Made by a program: the position numbers and the translations under genes. Below, in pieces: positions 26,401 to 36,204 of a stretch of DNA of 64,000 nt. Each line of letters starts with the position of its first letter. Within the stretch, counting starts at the first letter, position 1. The stretch covers positions 744,001 to 808,000 of the forward strand of contig OX044358.1 in the NCBI GenBank assembly GCA_943846665.1. The letters are read 5' to 3'. This stretch comes from Arcticimaribacter sp002477625 (GTDB taxonomy: Bacteria; Bacteroidota; Bacteroidia; Flavobacteriales; Flavobacteriaceae). Below the pieces are notes generated by a model. The model was not told where the DNA came from. It did no database searches and was given only the letters and a program-made list of their open reading frames with translations.

Positions 26401-26620
26401 CAACTAATGAATTTGAAATAGTTAAAGATGAAATCGCAATGTTACTTATATTGGTGACTTTTGTAGTAAAGACAACAACGTCTCCATTTCCCACAATATC
26501 ATCACTATCAGTAACAATATCAGAATTAGTTATTACATTTATAATTGAGCTTTGCGCTGAAGATATATGTGCACTAAAAAAGATGTATGAAAGTAAAATG
26601 AATTTAACTAAAAACTTCAA
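20417..26620 (-). CDS. Giant T9SS-exported repeat adhesin, N-terminal segment
   Basis: This segment of 2,067 codons starts the giant gene. The start is a TTG at 26620 preceded by nine A residues. No in-frame ATG exists upstream, and the TTG begins a clean Sec signal peptide (MKFLVKFILLSYIFF...SSAQ, cleavage after about residue 23), typical of Flavobacteriia. Eleven DUF11-like units follow (to about 21,800). After these come a thrombospondin-type-3 stretch, a jelly-roll-like region, a second and longer calcium-repeat stretch, and the first half of another DUF11-like unit. The frame ends at TGA 20417 through a +1 shift while homology continues in the next frame. Exported by Sec, then by T9SS through the C-terminal domain at the other end of the gene, it is most likely a cell-surface adhesin. 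Confidence 0.92.
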   Translation of the reverse strand: MKFLVKFILLSYIFFSAHISSAQSSIINVITNSDIVTDSDDIVGNGDVVVFTTKVTNISNIAISSLTISNSLVGIDGSVLSLSSPITFVNNSDSSSPGSLVAGETSTYVSTYTFDSAGVNAGGISLTVTGTGSTPGNSNNVVDVSNDGDDSDGNLIDDPTQVIIGNTVTLVEGTKLENYIDNDSNGSIGLGDQLEYIITIYNNGEEDLESIALFDVLQDLNNNTLALVAPFTPPGPIFVSSDQNSTNGELLVGETATYKAVYVVQQGSVDSGGLTNCLDVQVDGVNSGRQYTDTADNGDDSDGNLTDDCTASTITVTPSIEVTKSTSVQDVNGNGVNDPNDIINYNIRIVNDGNVTLSNLSLTDTFRDANGNSISLDSAPVFSSSSLGSSAGTLQVGEVAIYLASYTVSVNAANSGLVSNSLTVTASSPGQSNNVSDVSDNGIQDDGNILDDPTVTILTIDKQIEVTKTFTLADDGDGEPGQNDVVTYSITVQNTGQIQVTGISLVDLLTNCDGSQILSLSSGPTWSSNSGSSPQGSLAPGEIANYSATYTIGSAEVDSGCILNTVSATASTPGNSNDVSDVSDDGNDSDGNLVDDKTRTNFTVDPAIRVTKTGILVDNGDSLPGAGDTSVFTITVLNTGNTSLSTITLNDTFTRGDGTALSLDSGPTFNSSSGSSPEGSLQAGESATYTASYTVDANDIATYSVRNQVVVSATAFNGAVVNDTSDNGNDLDGNTENDPTEVRLDYNPILEVTKTASLSTNTNPEVGDVAVYTITVENKGNVNLNTLSLNDTFVGLAGASISLDSGPVFLSSSNGSSEGNLLVGEVATYVASYTISQDAVDSGGFRNTVVASARNPGSSSTDVTDASDDGNDNDGNQTSDPTDVIISENLLIEATKTATFTDNDSDGVVSLNDRIDYTILVQNKSNVTLDNISVSDDLTNISGTTSMVLDTGPSFSSSNQGSSFGVLKSNEIATFVGTYNIRQSDVDAGGVSNQVSATASSPADQVIFDLSDDDDDFDENTEDDRTETPIVRTPGIEITKTSTITDEGDGQTGLGDTIAFTITVENTGNLNLASVTLEDELITVNGDALTLTTTPTFVTSSLGSDQGSLKVNETAEYTATFIINQASIDGGGTSNTVTVTASSLFGVISDVSDNGDDTDGNTTDDPTVNIFSGSLELEATKTASINDVNSDGETGIGDIINYTIVAENKGTESLTNFSIVDTLTDANGNSLSLNASPTSSDSSTIPPGATKTYTAAYTITQAALDNGGVKNSALIQASNIAGTIYVSDISDDGDDTDSNTVSDTTDVLIAANSSLDLTKTYVNIDNDSDGLISAGDQLVYTFRLENDGNITQNFLYITDAISDFDGNALSLDSYSSPNRLAFNSSTNGSSLGTLISGEIATYTATYTIQNSDIPSGGISNIATATSFIYVDGSPVVKEQDRSDDGDDTDGNTENDPTLSYFGSLPEIEVTKTATYTGSENGPNVGDVAVFTITVENKSTQDVIKNLTFVDTLSDTYGAALSMSSTVTFNSASAGSGVGTLTIGETATYTSSYTITQNDINAGGLKNSIIFEGSSARNPVPSEKDVKDISDNGNDLDGNSTDDPTILVLGTDSDGDGTPDSTDIDDDGDGILDRDEKCLTFLLDGTSFESYTGSFPPGSPANRNSPYPNTTVAPPFTSVNGDGEVWSNSPGPQGTVFSPQQGFYFIELLTNDASANDGSYWNERTIGTNPNYDRIMVIENVYPNRTYNIEYYHKEGGRFVATHAGGGAALVQVQSMQTDYAVSYLSTSTSSWVSNTVSFTTDSQTTRVAILFSAYSPGINSSIQLDAITMTASGSCNNDIDGDGIENGLDLDSDNDGIYDVVESGNESLDTNFDGIINGLDAGFNDSDLNGAHDASESNTLIDSDSDGTIDAFELDSDNDGCSDSEEAGYTDPDSDGILGGSPVTQDSKGKVTSGTDGYTTPQDLNADSTFDYRDSNYDVGCYNPALIVVKSAIVSDTNSNGLNDVGDVINYTVVVTNTGGLPITFTSVDDQYTYGSETRNLTLDWSSSSTQTIINPTDKFILLLKSC
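20680..21800 (-). other. Thrombospondin type 3-like calcium repeats flanking a jelly-roll-like region
   Basis: Near 21715-21800 the protein reads DSDGDGTPDSTDIDDDGDGI, then DRDEKC. Near 20680-21115 it reads NDIDGDGIENGLDLDSDNDG and a further series (DSDSDGTIDAFELDSDNDGC, DPDSDGILGG). These are the DxDxDG loops of thrombospondin type 3 repeats, which bind calcium and stiffen surface proteins. Between them (about 21130-21700) lies FIELLTNDAS...YNIEYYHKEGG...SIQLDAITM, with the look of a carbohydrate-binding jelly roll. Confidence 0.82.
21801..26550 (-). repeat. N-terminal array of about 11 DUF11-like repeats
   Basis: The same unit as in the left-hand array recurs about every 430 bp, with the DDPT-type segment near 21810, 22250, 22710, 23120, 23530, 23970, 24400, 24830, 25260, 25700 and 26140. 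These copies are more diverged from each other than those in 5-11 kb, which fits an older part of the array. Confidence 0.88.
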
Positions 26621-26875
26621 TTTTTTTTTATGTTTATTATATGAGTAAATATGCTAAATTAATACTTTGATTAATGTGATTACACTACTGCATTTATACT
26701 TCAAAAGCACTTTTAAAAAACTCTTAAAAATGAGGTTACTCATGGTGTGTATATAAGCTATTGATAGTTAATATTTTAATTGGCTTTCTTGATTTATTAA
26801 AGGAAAATAAATTGTTAACAATTGAAATTTACAAATATTATTGCTTTAAATACTTTAATACACTCCATAATTTCT
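26621..26875. other. Intergenic region upstream of the giant gene
   Basis: The region is AT-rich and holds the promoter of the giant gene on the minus strand. The best -7 candidate is TAATTTAG at 26654-26661, one mismatch from TAnnTTTG, with no convincing TTG at -33. The leader to the TTG start would be about 25 bases and ends in an A tract. Nothing else is recognisable. The degraded HMG-CoA reductase begins to be recognisable at its right end. Confidence 0.4.
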
Positions 26876-27597
26876 GAGATCGTATCTGAAACGAGTCGAT
26901 ACGCAAAACTAAAAGTGGTTAGGCATTCTATAGGAGGTAATAGTGTAATAGTCGCCTTCGAATATAGAACAGGGGATGCTGCAGGTTAGAATATAGTAAC
27001 TCTTTGTACGGATTAGTTATACTAAATCATTACAGTCAATGTGACAACAAAAGATCAACATTGGCATATAGAAAGTAAATATTCTGGAGATAAGCAAGCG
27101 AATGCTGGAACATTTTTTAACATACAGGGTGAAAAAATAACATCTGAAGTAATTATATCGAAAGTTATTTATGAAAATACACTTCGAGCAACACCAAAAC
27201 AAATTGCAAGCTTTTGCCTGGCATCTTCACGAGCTACTATCCAAAGTGGAGCAATCGGTGCTCAGGTTATATTACTAATGGGCTTACGGTATTATTTATT
27301 GCTTGTTGTCAAGATGGTCGCATGTATAGTAGAATATGATATTGGTCTTACTAGAATGGAAGTTATTAAAAGGCGATTTATATGTTGCCCTAACCCTAGC
27401 AGAATAGATTGTTGGAACTGCTTTACCAACACAGAAAGAATACCCTAAAAATGCTAAAATGTAGCGGATCTGAAAATGCAAATTAGTTTGCAGAAATATG
27501 TTGTTATGTTGCACTAGCGGGAGAAATCTCTATAGTAGCCGCAATGGAAGCTAATCATTTCAGTAGTGCACATCAAGAATTAGGAAGGAAACAATAA
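26876..27597 (+). pseudogene. Decayed hydroxymethylglutaryl-CoA reductase
   Basis: All three plus frames together spell the C-terminal two thirds of an HMG-CoA reductase. Pieces in order: EIVSETSRYAKLKVV and FEYRTGDAAG (then an in-frame stop); HWHIESKYSGDKQANAGTF and IQSGAIGAQ; NGLTVLFIACCQD; GLTRMEVI; GDLYVALTLAE (stop), IVGTALPTQKEY; FAEICCYVALAGEISIVAAM; and HFSSAHQELGRKQ with TAA at 27597. GDAAG.N, the QD aspartate and the SSAH histidine are family motifs. At least three frame changes and several stops occur, and the N-terminal half, with the catalytic glutamate region, is absent. The enzyme makes mevalonate for isoprenoids. This copy is dead. A 135-codon open frame at 27041-27448 is only a surviving fragment. 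Confidence 0.88.
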
Positions 27598-27629
27598 TGG
27601 ATCATTAAACTTGGAGTCCTACTATAATC

Positions 27630-27680
27630 CAATTTACTTACTTATGAGGAACTAGGATATGCCAGTTCTTAAGTAAATTG
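27630..27680. repeat. Imperfect inverted repeat after the HMG-CoA reductase remnant
   Basis: CAATTTACTTA at 27630-27640 is the exact reverse complement of TAAGTAAATTG at 27670-27680. An inner GAACT / AGTTC pair extends the stem. It may be the old terminator of the dead gene or the remains of an insertion. No T tract follows. Confidence 0.5.
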
Positions 27681-27737
27681 AGGAACATGGTCATATTGTA
27701 CTAAGTACCCACTTCAAATTTTTGTTGATTTTACAGC

Positions 27738-27770
27738 AAAAAAAAGACCCGTAACTATGTTACGGGTCTT
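27738..27770 (-). terminator. Rho-independent terminator of the rRNA operon
   Basis: AGACCCGTAAC (27745-27755) pairs perfectly with GTTACGGGTCT (27759-27769) around a TAT loop. On the minus strand the 11-bp stem is followed by a run of eight T residues (27745-27738). It sits directly after the 5S gene. Confidence 0.92.
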
Positions 27771-27775
27771 TGAAG

Positions 27776-27884
27776 AAGGCGACGACATACTCTCCCACCA
27801 ATAGGCAGTACCATCTGCGCAGATGGGCTTAACTTCTCTGTTCGGAAAGGGAAGAGGTGAGCCCCATCGCTATAGCCACCTTAA
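27776..27884 (-). rRNA. rrf: 5S ribosomal RNA
   Basis: The plus strand shows the complement of a bacterial 5S rRNA (cgacatactctcccacc, gttcggaaagggaagaggtg, then agccacctt). It is the last gene of the rRNA operon, about 140 bp after the 23S end, followed at once by a strong terminator. End positions are accurate to a few bases. Confidence 0.93.
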
Positions 27885-28021
27885 TTTTCGTAGTTGTCCT
27901 ATGTGGACTTGTCCCTACTATCTCGAACTTGTCGAGGGACACTACATAATAAGTTAACATATTGAAAAAAGATAAATAGAGCCTTGTAAATGATTAGCTT
28001 GTAAAACATAAAAAGAAGAAG

Positions 28022-30860
<2,839 letters not shown>

Positions 30861-31057
30861 TTTCTCTTTTAGTTTTATTACTCTAATTATTTACTTTGCT
30901 TGTATTTAACCAATTCTTTATTATAAAAATTAATTAATACTATTTATGTATCTTTTTTCAATATGTCAATGAACATCTTTCTAATTAATGCATCCTACGC
31001 AATCCATCAAGCAGTCGATAATTACCGCTCTCAAACCCATAAAACACTATAGAACCG

Positions 31058-31131
31058 TGGAGAATATCGGAGTCGAACCGATGACCTCCTGCGTGCAAGG
31101 CAGGCGCTCTAGCCAGCTGAGCTAATCCCCC
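31058..31131 (-). tRNA. tRNA-Ala (TGC)
   Basis: The gene reads GGGGGATTAGCTCAG..., with anticodon loop CTTGCAC in stem CCTGC/GCAGG and T arm ending ...ATATTCTCCA. The anticodon is TGC. The 3' CCA is not encoded. It is the second of two tRNAs in the 16S-23S spacer. Confidence 0.95.
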
Positions 31132-31293
31132 GTATTAAAAAATCCATAGCTTTCAGGACTTTACGCTTACGAGAAGCCCAACTATAGATTTCTCTAGTGG
31201 TACTATATAATTCCATTATTAAAAATTGTAGTAGCAAACAGACTTACCGTAGTTATTACGGCATAAACTCCTGCTCTACTCTACAAACTTAAG

Positions 31294-31367
31294 TAGTCTC
31301 GGGCAGACTCGAACTGCCGACCTCTACATTATCAGTGTAGCGCTCTAACCAGCTGAGCTACGAGACT
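31294..31367 (-). tRNA. tRNA-Ile (GAT)
   Basis: The acceptor arms AGTCTCG and CGAGACT pair perfectly. The anticodon loop CTGATAA in stem CTACA/TGTAG gives anticodon GAT. It is the first tRNA of the 16S-23S spacer. The Ile-Ala order is the usual one. CCA is not encoded. Confidence 0.95.
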
Positions 31368-31468
31368 CAATTATGGGATTATTAGTGTATGTTATAAAAA
31401 AAAATGACAGCATAGAACAAAATTTCTCTTAAGATTGTTCCTTCTTGTTGATAAATCGTCTTTCTCTA

Positions 31469-32996
<1,528 letters not shown>

Positions 32997-33151
32997 GTTT
33001 GTTTTAATTTGTCATTCACGACTTATCCCTCAAAGGTCTCAAAATGGTTCTGTTCTAGTTTGTATATCTTTATGATACACGCTGTCATTTTTCTAATCTT
33101 TCAATGAACTTTCGCTTCCAAAAAACATACTATTGTTCTCTTTAGCGGGTG

Positions 33152-33182
33152 CAAATATAGAACGCTTTTTATCATTGCGCAA
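33152..33182 (-). promoter_or_regulatory. rRNA operon promoter (Bacteroidetes type)
   Basis: On the minus strand TTG (33182-33180) is followed after 20 bases by TATATTTG (33159-33152), a perfect TAnnTTTG -7 box. Transcription would start near 33145, leaving a leader of about 150 bases before 16S. Confidence 0.85.
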
Positions 33183-33417
33183 CATCTTTTATGAAAATAT
33201 TTGAGTTTTTTTAAAACCCTATTTAAACACCCGACAAGACCCATTGAAGTACAGCTTTTTACAACACTTAAATTAACTCAAAAAAAATACCGGAATCTTT
33301 TGTTTTTTCCAACCTCACCCAGAATCTTTGACATCAAAAAACTCCACAGAAAATCGTTGGTGCAAGGCTCTGTCGGATAGGGAAGAGTAATAGATAAGAA
33401 GTCAATACAAACCTCAG

Positions 33418-35502
33418 CTATTGGAAGAAATTCCAAACCAAACCAAAACGTACAACAAAATCGCGGTAGGGATAACCTGGGGCACTAAAATAATTTGGAT
33501 CAGTAAAGAGCGTATTGATGTGTTCGGCCTTTAAATAAAGTCGGGTTTGTTGCACTTTTCCATTGATGAAAAAATCGATCCTAGGGAAGTCCCCAATCAA
33601 AACGTCGCTTTGTCTAGAGAAATCACCTAATAGAGGGTTGTAACGATCGGCATAGTATTTTGTAAAGTAATGCCCGGTAACCCCCGTTTGCAAGTACATG
33701 GCTTTCTTAAAAATATCGCGACTAAAGCTCAGGGTGGTTCTCAAATTCCATTCGGGGACGTTTAGGGGTTGCGAGACTAAAGAATCTTGAATGGCCTGTG
33801 CATCACTAGCAACATTTTGATATTGCATGGTGTTGGTCATTGCGAAGTTTCCAAGCTTATATTCCGAACGGTATCGGATCTTGATATAATCAAGGACTTC
33901 GTCTGCCTGTGCAGGGGCGGCTAAATAAACATCATCTGGGGGTCTATAAAGAATACTCTCCTTGTCGACATTGGGGTCTTCGTAACCAGGCTGAAACGAT
34001 GTGGTGTTATAATAAGTGTAGTTGGTGAGTTGTTGCCAATGCGCATAAAGACTCCCGAGCCAAGGGTGTTCGAGGTTTACAGAGAAATGTACTGTTTTTT
34101 GATTCTCTAAATTAGGATTGTACCAGTTGTAACTTTGATAATCACTCTTATAAAGTTGAAAATTAAAATCGGGGCTTTGATTCCTATAGCTTGTCCGTGC
34201 CGTAAAAGCGGCCTTGTTGGGGAATTCATAGCGGGCTTTTACACCAATTTCATCACTCAATAAACTTCCACCGGTACTTTTCTGAAGGGTAGCTCGCATC
34301 GAAAATCCTTTCCAACGAAAATTCCAGTCCCCACTTAACAGGTATTGCGTTGCTTTAATTTGATTGGGTACAGTGTCTGAAACTTCTTCCCCTTCTTCTA
34401 GCCCAAAGAAATAATTGGATTGAACTGCTGCTATTCCTGCACGGAGCTCCCCTGTAAAAGGAGTGTTGAATTCAGTGTAAATTTGATTTTTAATTCTTTT
34501 AAGCTTTGCTCGGTCACTTATTCTCGATCTTCCTATTACCAGATCACCAAAATGATCACTGCCTCCAGAGTCGTTATAATTGTAATAGCGAGATTCATTT
34601 AAAAACCGATGTCCTAGGAGTAATTCCGTTCGAACGGAGTCTTTGGATGGAACTAAATTCAAGTGATGATCTATAAAGGAGCGTTTCCCTGCCAGTATAT
34701 TGTCGGCTGTTTTGATTCGAACATCCAAAACCGAACGGTCTAAAAAGTCGGGATCTGCCGTTTCAAAAAGAAGTATACCCTCCCCATCAATCCCCGCATT
34801 CTCTTGATTTTCGATGGATTGGTTGGCGTAATGGCCCCATAACGTATAGCGCGTACTGAGGGATTGATATTTGAATGAAAACTCGAAGCGTTCGTTTGCA
34901 GAACGCAAATTGACATACTTCCCCAGAGAGCGAACCCCTTTATAGGTGAATGCAAAATTGAACTGAGGACTCAAATTAACTGCGATGGTCGTTTGCGCCA
35001 TTTGTCCTTGTTCAAAAGTGGTTCTAAAAAAAAGTTCCGTAATCGGAGTTGGAACTTGATAGTAGAGCGCCTCTGAAGCTTCTATATAAGCAAAGTGTTT
35101 AGAATTTGCTCCTAAACTAGGCAGCAAAGATTTTTCTGTAAAATCATATCCCGTATTAGAAAAAGCATGTCCCGTATTAGAAAAAGGTAATAATTCAAAA
35201 TAATCTCTGCGCAGAAAATTCATTTTATATTCTTTCTGCACCGTCAAGGTAGTATCTACATGTGTAGAGTCTCGATCTACAGTATAGATTCTGTACATGT
35301 CTATGGAAATAGAATCTCCGACGATAGAGTCTTTAACTTTTATTGAATCGAATTCGTTTTGTAGGCTAGGCCAGCTATCGGATCCAACAGCGCTTTTTCC
35401 TTTACTGTTATATTTTTTTTGGTAGTTAGTACCCGATAAGCCCTGAGCAAAAACAAGAGTGCTACTCAATAAAAAAAATAGAAAAAAGAATCTATGGGTC
35501 AT
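33418..35502 (-). CDS. Putative outer-membrane porin (Porin_10 family)
   Basis: This 694-residue protein resembles the putative porins of Bacteroidota (PF14121). The chosen start is the ATG at 35502, which begins a clear signal peptide (MTHRFFFLFFLL...LVFAQ). The frame stays open further upstream, but that part lies antisense to rnhB and has no protein-like character. After a short N-terminal linker (GLSGTNYQKKYNSKGKSA), the region LLPFSNTGHAFSNTGYDFTE is followed by many alternating amphipathic strands. The protein ends in RFGLVWNFFQ, with the final aromatic typical of outer-membrane barrels. It lies divergently from rnhB with a 73-bp gap. The substrate is unknown. The assignment is from family pattern and C-terminal signature. 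Confidence 0.85.
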   Translation of the reverse strand: MTHRFFFLFFLLSSTLVFAQGLSGTNYQKKYNSKGKSAVGSDSWPSLQNEFDSIKVKDSIVGDSISIDMYRIYTVDRDSTHVDTTLTVQKEYKMNFLRRDYFELLPFSNTGHAFSNTGYDFTEKSLLPSLGANSKHFAYIEASEALYYQVPTPITELFFRTTFEQGQMAQTTIAVNLSPQFNFAFTYKGVRSLGKYVNLRSANERFEFSFKYQSLSTRYTLWGHYANQSIENQENAGIDGEGILLFETADPDFLDRSVLDVRIKTADNILAGKRSFIDHHLNLVPSKDSVRTELLLGHRFLNESRYYNYNDSGGSDHFGDLVIGRSRISDRAKLKRIKNQIYTEFNTPFTGELRAGIAAVQSNYFFGLEEGEEVSDTVPNQIKATQYLLSGDWNFRWKGFSMRATLQKSTGGSLLSDEIGVKARYEFPNKAAFTARTSYRNQSPDFNFQLYKSDYQSYNWYNPNLENQKTVHFSVNLEHPWLGSLYAHWQQLTNYTYYNTTSFQPGYEDPNVDKESILYRPPDDVYLAAPAQADEVLDYIKIRYRSEYKLGNFAMTNTMQYQNVASDAQAIQDSLVSQPLNVPEWNLRTTLSFSRDIFKKAMYLQTGVTGHYFTKYYADRYNPLLGDFSRQSDVLIGDFPRIDFFINGKVQQTRLYLKAEHINTLFTDPNYFSAPGYPYRDFVVRFGLVWNFFQ

Positions 35503-35575
35503 GAAAGGGTGTAATTTTGATTGCGAAGTTAAATAATTGTAAGTAATTTGAATTGAGAATATTAAAATATAAAAC

Positions 35576-36172
35576 GTGTTAAGCCTACAATTACTCGACG
35601 GATTAGAAGCGGGGACAGATGAAGCTGGTCGTGGATGCCTTGCAGGGCCTGTTACTGCTGCGGCTGTGATACTCCCTCCCGACTTTAATGAACCTTTACT
35701 GAATGATTCTAAAAAATTGACCGAAAAACAACGGCAATACCTCAGACCCATTATTGAAAAAAGTGCGCTTGCTTTCGCTGTAGCGCATTGCACCCCAAAA
35801 GAAGTAGATAAAATCAACATCCTTAATGCCGCTATAAAAGCTATGCACAAGGCCATCCATAAACTCGATCCCCTACCAACGCATATACTGGTCGATGGAA
35901 ATCGTTTCCACCCATTCAAAAAAATTCCACACCAATGCATCATAAAGGGCGATGGAAAATATCAAAATATTGCTGCTGCTTCAATACTCGCAAAAACCTA
36001 TCGAGATGATCTCATGGTAGCACTCGATCAGAAGCACCCGCAATACGACTGGAAAAACAATAAAGGATATCCTACCAAAAAACATCGGGAGGCTATCGTT
36101 TCAGTGGGTATTACTGCTCATCATAGAAAAACTTTCAGATTACTACCCCAACAGCTTCAAATTGATTTCTGA
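35576..36172 (+). CDS. rnhB: Ribonuclease HII
   Basis: RNase HII removes RNA from RNA-DNA hybrids and single misinserted ribonucleotides during replication and repair. The 198-residue protein carries the type 2 RNase H signature AGTDEAGRGCLAGPV (metal-binding Asp15 and Glu16), the third acidic residue in ILVDGN, and the KGDGKYQNIAAASILAKTYRD region. It ends with HHRKTFRLLP, as in other family members. The start is a GTG at 35576. It is divergent from the porin gene and is followed after about 30 bases by a lipoprotein gene on the same strand, probably co-transcribed. Confidence 0.95.
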   Translation: MLSLQLLDGLEAGTDEAGRGCLAGPVTAAAVILPPDFNEPLLNDSKKLTEKQRQYLRPIIEKSALAFAVAHCTPKEVDKINILNAAIKAMHKAIHKLDPLPTHILVDGNRFHPFKKIPHQCIIKGDGKYQNIAAASILAKTYRDDLMVALDQKHPQYDWKNNKGYPTKKHREAIVSVGITAHHRKTFRLLPQQLQIDF

Positions 36173-36204
36173 GTTTCTTATTTTTGAATTTTATAAAAAC
36201 ACAT

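Noticed and set aside
35503..35943. N-terminal extension of the porin gene to 35943
   Set aside because: The extension is antisense to rnhB, has no protein-like character and lies upstream of a perfect signal peptide at 35502.
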